From assembly GCA_005885085.1 (NCBI GenBank), contig VAXY01000118.1, forward strand, positions 381 through 8,823: 8,443 nucleotides of DNA. The letters are read 5' to 3'. Under the pieces are notes generated by a model. The model saw only the letters and a list, made by a program, of their open reading frames with translations, was not told the DNA's origin and did no database searches. Below are positions 1 to 5,224 of this stretch, in pieces (position 1 is the stretch's first letter; every line of letters begins with the position of its first letter). The position numbers and the translations under genes were made by a program. This DNA is from Actinomycetota bacterium (GTDB lineage Bacteria; Actinomycetota; Thermoleophilia; Gaiellales; Gaiellaceae).

Positions 1-11
1 ACGGCGGGGCA

Positions 12-383
12 CTAGCTACCTCTCTTGGCGCCGTATTTCGACCGGCCTTGCTTGCGGTCGGAGACGCCGGCGGCGTCGAGCGCGGCGCGGATCACCTTGT
101 ACCGGTACCCCGGCAGGTCCTTGGTCGACCCGCCGCGGATGAGCACGACCGAGTGCTCCTGGAGGTTGTGGCCCTCACCGGGAATGTAGGCGCCGACCTC
201 GGCGCCGTTCGTCAGCCGGACACGGGCGACCTTGCGGAGGGCCGAGTTCGGCTTCCTCGGGGTCTGCGTCATCACGCGCGTGCAGACGCCCCGCTTCTGC
301 GGCGCGCCGGCGAGCGCAGGGGTCTTCACCTTCGCCTTGGCGGTGACACGGCCCTTGCGGACGAGTTGATTGACAGTGGGCAA
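12..383 (-). CDS. rpsL: 30S ribosomal protein S12
   Basis: S12 sits at the decoding centre of the small ribosomal subunit and helps control translation accuracy. The 123-residue product is close to the usual length (about 124) and carries the family hallmarks: PTVNQLVRKGR at the N-terminus, QKRGVCTRV, KPNSALRKVARVRL, GEGHNLQEHSVVLIRGG, KDLPG and RKQGRSKYGAK. I chose the TTG at 381-383 because it gives the canonical PTVNQ start and has GGAGG four bases upstream; the ATG at 414-416 would add an unrelated 11-residue leader. With this start, residue 43 is Arg (codon AGG at 255-257) where most bacteria have Lys. Lys88 and Asp89 (the RimO methylthiolation site) are kept, but residues 86-87 are Ser-Thr rather than Arg-Val and residue 93 is Tyr rather than Val. 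The gene runs toward the left edge, where rpsG and fusA would be expected outside the window. Identity is certain; the start is very likely. Confidence 0.97.
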   Translation of the reverse strand: MPTVNQLVRKGRVTAKAKVKTPALAGAPQKRGVCTRVMTQTPRKPNSALRKVARVRLTNGAEVGAYIPGEGHNLQEHSVVLIRGGSTKDLPGYRYKVIRAALDAAGVSDRKQGRSKYGAKRGS

Positions 384-387
384 TGAA

Positions 388-392
388 CCTCC
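388..392 (-). promoter_or_regulatory. Shine-Dalgarno of rpsL
   Basis: GGAGG on the minus strand lies four bases before the TTG at 383. It decides the start: no comparable purine-rich site precedes the ATG at 416. The spacing is slightly short but workable. Confidence 0.7.
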
Positions 393-421
393 GAAATATT
401 CCTTTTCACACAGCAACGGTC

Positions 422-442
422 GGCGGGGCCGCTGGCCCTGCC
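422..442 (-). promoter_or_regulatory. Hairpin in the rpsL leader
   Basis: A 9-bp stem with a 3-nt loop: GGCGGGGCC, GCT, GGCCCTGCC on the plus strand. On the plus strand the only irregularity is a G-U pair; in the minus-strand rpsL leader RNA it becomes a C-A mismatch. It lies about 40 bases upstream of the rpsL start. It could be a leader structure or a terminator of transcription arriving from the right. The function is inferred from position only. Confidence 0.35.
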
Positions 443-563
443 AACCGGACGAAGCATGGTACCCGAAGGGAGAGGCCCTCGCAAACGCGGAAACCCGCTT
501 GGAAAGCGAACCTGGAGAGCTTTCCGATCCGTTTTCCGGGTGTCCGCCGCTGATGAGTTTTCC

Positions 564-591
564 GATTTACAAACACTAGTGATAGTGACAA
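564..591 (-). promoter_or_regulatory. Possible rpsL promoter in an AT-richer patch
   Basis: On the minus strand TTGTCA (586-591) and TAAATC (564-569) are separated by 16 bases, a weak match to a housekeeping promoter. The segment 550-605 is clearly less GC-rich than its surroundings. It also contains the palindrome CACTAGTG (574-581) and a tandem TAGTGA TAGTGA (577-588) that could be an operator. A separate rpsL promoter is expected, because rpoC is 6.5 kb away behind oppositely oriented genes. A start here would leave a leader of roughly 170 bases. The rest of 384-640 holds a weak 7-bp inverted repeat (501-507 with 519-525) and no gene that I can support. Confidence 0.3.
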
Positions 592-640
592 ACGGCCACT
601 ACAGTGAGTCGGCGGGTTCATTCGTCTCTGCGGCGGTTCA

Positions 641-910
641 ATGACGACACTTCTGACCGGGATCAGCGTGGGCTTGGGCGCTCTCGTGGTGCTTCTGTTG
701 GCCCTGCTCGTCGTCAGATGGCGCTCGGACACGAGGACGGACGAGCGGGTGGCCGAGGTGGTTGCGAGCCTGAACGACCGGATGGACGAGCTCGGGCGCG
801 AACTGGCGGGCGCCCTCGAGCGCGCCGAGGAAGAAGGCCGGCGCAGTCGTATCTTCGGGGAGCGCTGGAGGCGGCGGGGGCATTCCAAGGGACAGACGCG
901 GCGCTGGTGA
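641..910 (+). CDS. N-terminal membrane-anchor fragment of a split diguanylate cyclase
   Basis: This 89-residue reading frame starts at ATG 641. It begins with a hydrophobic helix (residues about 5-25, rich in Leu, Val, Ala and Gly) followed by Arg residues, which fits one inner-membrane anchor with the rest in the cytoplasm. Residues about 33-72 are charged and heptad-like (RMDELGRELAGALERAEEEG), suggesting a coiled-coil signalling linker. The meaningful sequence ends near residue 73 (RRSRIFG, to about 859). The remaining residues (ERWRRRGHSKG) look like out-of-frame reading, and the frame stops at TGA 908-910. The natural continuation is the GAF-GGDEF frame shifted by one, so this is most likely the 5' part of one ancestral gene broken by an indel. 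No good Shine-Dalgarno is visible. An assembly or sequencing error is the main alternative. Confidence 0.6.
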   Translation: MTTLLTGISVGLGALVVLLLALLVVRWRSDTRTDERVAEVVASLNDRMDELGRELAGALERAEEEGRRSRIFGERWRRRGHSKGQTRRW

Positions 911-1767
911 TGCTCCCCGATATGCAGGGCGGAAAGCCGCTGGTGGCCACGCTCGGGCTGTCGGTGGAGGAAGCGGAGCGGCATGCCATCACGGGCCCGC
1001 CCGACGGCCGGCTGGCACGCTCGATCACGATGTCCTACACGTACCCGGAGCTCGACCAGGCCGAGGACGTCCCCGGGGAGATCATCCATGCGGGGCTCGC
1101 GGTGCCCCTGCCGGGCGAGGCCCAGACCCTGGGTTACCTGACCGTGTTCACCCGCACGAAGGGGGTTCAGTACTCCGACGACGACGTCCGGCAGCTCGAG
1201 ACGCTGGCAGTGCGCGCCGGGCCGGCGATCGAGAACGCGCGCCGGTTCCGCGAGGCGCGGCAGCTCGCCGACCTGGACGCGCTCACGGGCCTCCACAACC
1301 GGCGGTACTTCCACGAAACGCTCGCGCGCGAGTGCGCGCGCGCGCACCGCTACGAGCGCAAGCTCTCGCTGATCGTCTTCGACCTCGACGATTTCAAGGA
1401 CGTCAACGACCGGATCGGACACCTCGCGGGCGACGCGGTCTTGGCCGAGGCAGCGGAGCGCGTGCGTGACGTCGTCCGCACTGCGGACATCGCGTGCCGC
1501 GTGGGCGGCGACGAGTTCGCGGTGATCCTCCCGGAATCGTCGCTCGAGGACGCCGATCAGCTCTACCGGCGCATCCTGAACGCCGTCTCGACGCGGCCTT
1601 TGGGACAGGCCGGGAAGCTGTACCTCTCGGCGGGAGTCGCCGAGCTGCGCCCCGAAGACGACCCGGTGTCGTTCTTCCAACGTGCGGACGAGGCGCTGTA
1701 CCGCGCGAAGGAGGCAGGCAAGGGCCGCGTGATGGCGGCCAACACCCCGCGCTTGGGGCCGGCGTAG
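910..1767 (+). CDS. GAF-GGDEF diguanylate cyclase (C-terminal part of a split gene)
   Basis: The product would condense two GTP into cyclic di-GMP. Starting at ATG 910 it is 285 residues. Residues about 1-115 resemble a GAF sensor domain (LAVPLPGEAQTLGYLTVFTR, then a helix ending AIENARRFREAR). A GGDEF domain follows from about residue 120, opening with LADLDALTGLHNRRYF. FDLDDFKDVND (metal Asp at about 158) and an intact GGDEF (199-203) indicate catalytic competence. RTAD (190-193) sits exactly five residues before GGDEF, as in the inhibitory I-site, so product inhibition is likely. The same frame is open back to 604, and homology-like sequence (ALEAAGAFQGTDAAL) extends upstream of 910 to about 862; before that the real frame is the one starting at 641. 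The ATG overlaps the stop of the first fragment (TGATG), which could allow coupled reinitiation. No Shine-Dalgarno lies at useful distance. Confidence 0.85.
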   Translation: MLPDMQGGKPLVATLGLSVEEAERHAITGPPDGRLARSITMSYTYPELDQAEDVPGEIIHAGLAVPLPGEAQTLGYLTVFTRTKGVQYSDDDVRQLETLAVRAGPAIENARRFREARQLADLDALTGLHNRRYFHETLARECARAHRYERKLSLIVFDLDDFKDVNDRIGHLAGDAVLAEAAERVRDVVRTADIACRVGGDEFAVILPESSLEDADQLYRRILNAVSTRPLGQAGKLYLSAGVAELRPEDDPVSFFQRADEALYRAKEAGKGRVMAANTPRLGPA

Positions 1768-1784
1768 TCACACTCGGGCCGGCG

Positions 1785-1810
1785 TTGGGGGAATCTCCCG
1801 GTTCCCCCAA
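1785..1810 (+). terminator. Hairpin after the cyclase gene
   Basis: A perfect 9-bp inverted repeat, TTGGGGGAA and TTCCCCCAA, around an 8-nt loop, 17 bases after the cyclase stop. It is placed as a terminator would be, but no T-run follows, so intrinsic termination is uncertain. Confidence 0.45.
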
Positions 1811-1824
1811 ACCCCCCTCCACCA

Positions 1825-1855
1825 GTCCGCTACGCGGACGGGCCGCTGCGCGGCC
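1825..1855. repeat. Two tandem triloop hairpins with core CCGCTNCGCGG
   Basis: GTCCGC-TAC-GCGGAC (1825-1839) and GGCCGC-TGC-GCGGCC (1841-1855) are perfect 6-bp stems with 3-nt loops, one base apart. Both contain CCGCTNCGCGG. A third copy of that core lies at 6704-6714. They may be dispersed REP-like units or reinforce termination after the cyclase gene. Confidence 0.55.
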
Positions 1856-1875
1856 GGCGTAAACCGAACTGCTGG

Positions 1876-1902
1876 GGGTCTGACCCCTGCGGGGTCAGAC
1901 CC
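1876..1902. repeat. REP-like palindrome GGGTCTGACCCC
   Basis: A perfect 12-bp inverted repeat (1876-1887 with 1891-1902) closed by the loop TGC. It is followed on the plus strand by CTGCCTTTCTTCT, a weak pyrimidine tract, so it could also act as a plus-strand terminator. It ends only 24 bases before the deacetylase start. A palindrome of this kind without a gene resembles dispersed REP elements mobilised by RAYT-type transposases; no such transposase gene is in the window. Confidence 0.55.
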
Positions 1903-1913
1903 TGCCTTTCTTC

Positions 1914-1919
1914 TACAGT
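1914..1919 (+). promoter_or_regulatory. Possible -10 box for a leaderless deacetylase mRNA
   Basis: TACAGT ends seven bases before the GTG at 1927, about where transcription would begin on the start codon. No Shine-Dalgarno precedes that GTG. No convincing -35 is visible, because that position lies in the palindrome arm. Leaderless GTG genes are common in Actinomycetota. Confidence 0.35.
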
Positions 1920-1926
1920 CGCCGGC

Positions 1927-2766
1927 GTGGACAGGCCGCGGCTGTTGCTCTCGATCGACTTCGAGGACTGGCACCAGCTCGTGCACCGGCGACTCGGCTT
2001 CGCAGACTGGGACAGGTCCCACGCCGCGCTCGAACGCCAGACGGCGACGTTGCTCGAACTCCTCGACGAGCTCGACGCCCGGGCGACCTTCTTCCTGCTG
2101 GGAATGACGGTCGCAAACCATCGCGAGCTCGTTGCGGAGATCGTCCGCCGCGGACACGAGCCGGCCTGCCACGGCTACGCGCACGCACGCGTGTACGAAC
2201 AGGCACCCGAGGAATTCCGGGCCGACATCGAGCGGGGGGCGGGGGAAATCGAGAGCGCCCCCGGCCGCCGGCCGGTCGCCTACCGCGCGCCTGCGTTCTC
2301 GATCAACCGCCGCACGCCCTGGGCGTACGAGGAGTTGGCCGACGCCGGCTTCCGCTACGACTCGAGCCAGTACGACACGCCTCGCGTGCCCGATCGCCTG
2401 GGTGACATCCCGACCAAGCCGTACCGGCTCGGTCGGCTCTGGGAGCTTCCGGTCGCAGGAGGCGGGAGCTACTGGCGCGTGCTGCCGCCACGCGGCCTCC
2501 GCGAGCTCGCGGTCCTGTACTTCCACCCGTACGAATTCGGGCCGGGCCTCCGCGCCGAGCTTCCAGCGGGTGCGTCGTTCAAGCAGCGCCTGGCGGCCGC
2601 GAAGGTCGTGGCCTGGCGTAACGCCGGCCGTGGTCTTGTCGAGAGCCGATTGCGCCGGGTCGCGCAGACACATCGGCTCGTCTCGTACGATCAAGCCTAT
2701 GGCGACCTCGACCGACTCTACGGGACGCGTACGCGAACACTTTCGCCGCAAGGCGTTCTCGTTTGA
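1927..2766 (+). CDS. Polysaccharide deacetylase (XrtA-associated/DUF3473 type)
   Basis: A carbohydrate esterase 4 (NodB fold) enzyme that would remove N- or O-acetyl groups from an extracellular polysaccharide or its precursor. The 279 residues show the family order: SIDFEDW (9-15, with catalytic/metal Asp11 and Asp14), ATFFLLG (53-59), HGYAH metal motif (His82, His86), YRAPAFSI (Arg120), YDSSQYD (144-150), LPVAGGG (174-180) and YFHPYEF (His200). SIDFEDW, PVAGGG and HPYEF match the DUF3473-type deacetylases of exosortase/EPS clusters rather than chitin or peptidoglycan deacetylases. No signal peptide is seen, so it is probably cytoplasmic or peripheral. Between GGG and HPYEF there are about 19 residues against nearly 28 expected from memory, a possible small in-frame deletion. 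The GTG start puts the SIDFEDW motif at residue 9. The C-terminus overlaps the next gene by 68 bases, implying joint transcription; the last dozen or so residues look like read-through beyond the usual end. Confidence 0.88.
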   Translation: MDRPRLLLSIDFEDWHQLVHRRLGFADWDRSHAALERQTATLLELLDELDARATFFLLGMTVANHRELVAEIVRRGHEPACHGYAHARVYEQAPEEFRADIERGAGEIESAPGRRPVAYRAPAFSINRRTPWAYEELADAGFRYDSSQYDTPRVPDRLGDIPTKPYRLGRLWELPVAGGGSYWRVLPPRGLRELAVLYFHPYEFGPGLRAELPAGASFKQRLAAAKVVAWRNAGRGLVESRLRRVAQTHRLVSYDQAYGDLDRLYGTRTRTLSPQGVLV

Positions 2767-3343
2767 CCACCTCTACGACGAGGATCACGCACTCCAGCGA
2801 GCCCTCCGCCCCGGCCTCTTCAACCGCCGGGAGTTCGCGCTCGAGCTCGCAGGCGAGTACGAGGGCCCGCGTGTGCTCGACGTCGGCGGCGGCTCGGCGC
2901 GGATCGGCGAGCTCGTGCTGGAGCAGGGGGCGTCACGCTACGTCGACGTCGACCTCTCGGACTCGATGCTCGAGCTGGCGCGGCAGCGTCTCGAGCGTTT
3001 CGGCGAGGACAAGGTCACGCTCATCCAGGGCGACTTCCTGCGCGCGGCCATCCCCGGCTCGTACGAGGTGATCCTGGCGCTCGGGTACTTCGACTACATC
3101 GAGAACGCACCGGCACACGTGCGCCGCATGGGAGAGCTGATCGCCCCGGGCGGCTCGGTCGTCTCGAGCTTCCCCCGCTGGACGTGGGCGAAGGGGCCGA
3201 TTCGCAAGCTGCGCTACGAGGTGATCAACAACTGCCCCATCTACGACTACACGCGCGACGGACTGATGGAGCTCTTCGCCGGCTTCACGAACGTCGAGAT
3301 CCGCCCCGGCAAGAGCGGCTTCCTGCTACGCGCTACTGCGTGA
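2699..3343 (+). CDS. Class I SAM-dependent methyltransferase
   Basis: Transfers a methyl group from S-adenosylmethionine to an unidentified substrate. The product is 214 residues with a Rossmann-type core: VLDVGGGSARIG (about 59-70, motif I), VDVDLSDSM with the acidic residue binding the SAM ribose (Asp85), VTLIQGDF (about 106-113), LALGYFDYIE, then LIAPGGSVVSSFPR. The start VREHFRRKAFSFDHLYDED is typical of small methyltransferases in surface-polysaccharide neighbourhoods. ATG 2699 was chosen because it is the first in-frame start before that conserved region, and the frame further upstream is a shadow of the deacetylase. It overlaps the deacetylase by 68 bases without a clear Shine-Dalgarno, suggesting translational coupling and a shared pathway, possibly O-methylation of a glycan or lipid carrier. 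The 3' end overlaps the convergent gene by 11 bases. Confidence 0.88.
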   Translation: MATSTDSTGRVREHFRRKAFSFDHLYDEDHALQRALRPGLFNRREFALELAGEYEGPRVLDVGGGSARIGELVLEQGASRYVDVDLSDSMLELARQRLERFGEDKVTLIQGDFLRAAIPGSYEVILALGYFDYIENAPAHVRRMGELIAPGGSVVSSFPRWTWAKGPIRKLRYEVINNCPIYDYTRDGLMELFAGFTNVEIRPGKSGFLLRATA

Positions 3344-5093
3344 GCGCCAGGAACGGCAGGTAGTTCGTCAGGTCCACTTCCCCGAGCTCGGGGAACTGGT
3401 CGCGCCAACAGATGGCCTCCGGGAACGCGGCCTTCTGGGCCGCCGTGAGCCAGACCGGGAAGTGCTCCTCACGAGCCTGGTCCATCAGCGCCGAGCGGAT
3501 CGTCGGCCGGACGTTCCCGAGCGGCACCGAGCCGAGCGGCCGCGGGGGGCCGAGCGGTCGCACGCGCACCGTCCCGAGTGGTGACCAGAGCGCCGACCAG
3601 CGGCCCGAGGACAGGTTCATCAGCTGCGGCGGCGCAGTCGAGGCAAGCGCGTAGCCCGAGCGGCGCCCGCCGAGCCATTCCGCCTGGGACTTCGCCTCGA
3701 CGAGGCGCGCCTGCAGGTCGCCGAAGTTCTCGTGGTACTGCGCGATCGCAGCCGCACTTGGGGCGCCGACCCGGAACCTGCTCTGGATCCGCGCACGCCT
3801 CAGCTCATCCCCGATAACGCTACGCGCGACGGAGAGGTTCGCGTGCGCCTCCGCGATCGCCGCCTTGTACGCGGCGCGCGAGCCACCGAAGCGCGCGGCG
3901 ACGATCGACCGCTCCGCCGCAAGGATGTCTGAGTACGTGACCTGCACCACCTGCTGCTCGACCGCCCGCGCAAACGCATTCGAGAAGGCGAGCTCGGAGT
4001 CGCCGGTCAGCTTCAGGATCGGATTGATCGCCGACCAGCGAACGGCCGTCTTCCCGAGCCGGCAACGCAACCCCGCAGGCAGGATCGGCTGGCCCTCGGT
4101 CCGCGATCTGTTGAAACCCTTGCCGGCCGCGGCAGGCCCGTTGCAGAGCGTCGGGCTGCGCGTCCAGAGATACACGCACGCTGCCTTCGGCTTGGCCGGG
4201 TCGTGCTCGCCTGGCATCGTCGACCACTCCGCCCAGCCCCACGACCAGATCGAGTTGAACTTCATCTCGTTGGCGACGTAGCGCGCGGCGAGCGCCTGCC
4301 ACTTCACCGTCTGAAACCACGGCTTCGGTGCCAGTCCCTCGCGCCCGCCCGTCCCCTTCGTCGTCTGGAAGCCGAGGAAGAGCCCGAGCTTCGAGGTCGG
4401 AATGCCAATCTTGGTGAAGTCGAGGATCCCGTTCCGGAACGACGTCCGCAGTGTCCGGCTGCCGAGGATCGGCCCCTGCCGGTAGATCAGCGGCGCCGGA
4501 AAATAGACCTCGCGCACGATGCTCGCGACATCGGCGACCGAGCGCCACCAGTCGCCGGCCGTGCTCGCCGTGTACGGCTTGGCGTTGACGAGCAGCCAAG
4601 GCTGGGCGCCGCGCGCGCGCAGCGTCTGCAGGAAGAGCAGGACGTTCGCGCGGTACTGCTCGTTCGTCGGCGACCACGGCACCGCGAGCCACGAGCCGAA
4701 GAGCTCGTTCTCCGCGATCACCGGGTTCGAGCAGTCCATCGACTGCGCCGCGTAGTCGTAGAACTTGTTCGCCTTGTCGACGATCGTGGCCGGGTCCGCG
4801 GGCGCGCTCGGCGTTCCCACACGCCGGTTCAGGTAGAGGTCGAAGTACTCCGTCTGCGCTCCGGCCGCGCGCAGCCTTGGCGGATAGATCAGGTTCGACG
4901 CAAGCGCGACGATCCCGGGCTTCGCGAACTCTTGCCAGAACGGCACCGAGCCGTCGGCGAAGTCGAGCCAGACCGGCGTCTGCGACGGCAGCACGCAGTT
5001 CGCCTGGAGCTCTTGCGCAGGCGCGCCTTTGCCTCCGACGAGCACCAGCGCCAGCACGGCGGCGCCCACGACCCCAAGCCTCTTCACCGGCAA
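3333..5093 (-). CDS. Large secreted protein, glycosidase-like N-terminal half, SurA-like C-terminal half
   Basis: I do not recognise a named family. The 586-residue product starts with Lys-Arg, a hydrophobic stretch (about 6-20) and APAQELQA, a credible Sec signal peptide, so it is probably exported. Residues about 35-310 have a barrel-like feel: VWLDFADGSVPFW, ENELFG (Glu128/Glu130), WLLVNAKPY, KLGLFLGFQTTKG, then WSWGWAEW (Glu289). Glu in NE and late Trp-Glu positions recall clan GH-A glycosidases, but that is inference. Residues about 360-440 are helical (YSDILAAERSIVAARFGG, AYKAAIAEAHANLS, VARSVIGDELRR), resembling the N-terminal chaperone region of SurA-type foldases; no PPIase domain is seen. 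Residues 505-527 repeat Pro-Leu-Gly four times. Six Cys are present. TTG 5093 gives MPVKRL; the in-frame GTG at 5087 (MKRLGVVG) is equally plausible and neither has a strong Shine-Dalgarno. It is divergent from the copper enzyme gene. Confidence 0.8.
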   Translation of the reverse strand: MPVKRLGVVGAAVLALVLVGGKGAPAQELQANCVLPSQTPVWLDFADGSVPFWQEFAKPGIVALASNLIYPPRLRAAGAQTEYFDLYLNRRVGTPSAPADPATIVDKANKFYDYAAQSMDCSNPVIAENELFGSWLAVPWSPTNEQYRANVLLFLQTLRARGAQPWLLVNAKPYTASTAGDWWRSVADVASIVREVYFPAPLIYRQGPILGSRTLRTSFRNGILDFTKIGIPTSKLGLFLGFQTTKGTGGREGLAPKPWFQTVKWQALAARYVANEMKFNSIWSWGWAEWSTMPGEHDPAKPKAACVYLWTRSPTLCNGPAAAGKGFNRSRTEGQPILPAGLRCRLGKTAVRWSAINPILKLTGDSELAFSNAFARAVEQQVVQVTYSDILAAERSIVAARFGGSRAAYKAAIAEAHANLSVARSVIGDELRRARIQSRFRVGAPSAAAIAQYHENFGDLQARLVEAKSQAEWLGGRRSGYALASTAPPQLMNLSSGRWSALWSPLGTVRVRPLGPPRPLGSVPLGNVRPTIRSALMDQAREEHFPVWLTAAQKAAFPEAICWRDQFPELGEVDLTNYLPFLALTQ

Positions 5094-5212
5094 CAGAGTA
5101 GCCCGGAGAGCGGCCGTCCTAACGAACGCTTTACGATTTCAGCAGGCGCCGCCGCATCACGTATCTGGGGGCGTTGCAAACCGTCTGATTCGATTTCCAG
5201 CGGCCACCGCGC

Positions 5213-5218
5213 TAGCTT
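5213..5218 (+). promoter_or_regulatory. Possible -10 box for a leaderless copper-enzyme mRNA
   Basis: TAGCTT ends six bases before the GTG at 5225 and no Shine-Dalgarno is present, the same layout as upstream of 1927. No good -35 is seen. The 131-bp divergent intergenic region also holds CGATTTCAGC (5134-5143) and CGATTTCCAGC (5191-5201), a near-repeat that could bind a shared regulator. Confidence 0.3.
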
Positions 5219-5224
5219 TGCTGC

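Noticed and set aside
384..416. Upstream ATG at 416 as the S12 start
   Set aside because: It adds an atypical 11-residue leader and lacks a ribosome binding site, while TTG 383 has GGAGG upstream and gives the standard N-terminus.
604..861. Upstream part of the long open frame starting at 604, taken as the N-terminus of the cyclase
   Set aside because: The predicted residues are Arg/Gly-rich and unlike any domain, whereas the frame from 641 gives a clear membrane helix and coiled coil over the same bases. The frame is simply open because of high GC.
406..1680. 424-residue minus-strand open frame
   Set aside because: It lies opposite the cyclase, its composition is Arg-rich shadow sequence, and it has no recognisable motif.
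1785..1902. Serial inverted repeats as a CRISPR array or attachment site
   Set aside because: The hairpins differ in sequence and have no regular spacers. There is no cas gene, no integrase and no tRNA end.
2132..2698. N-terminal extension of the methyltransferase frame
   Set aside because: The frame is open upstream of ATG 2699 but encodes Ser/Arg-rich shadow of the deacetylase. The methyltransferase homology begins just after 2699.
1768..2751. 327-residue minus-strand open frame
   Set aside because: It is antisense to the deacetylase, whose catalytic motifs are all intact on the plus strand.
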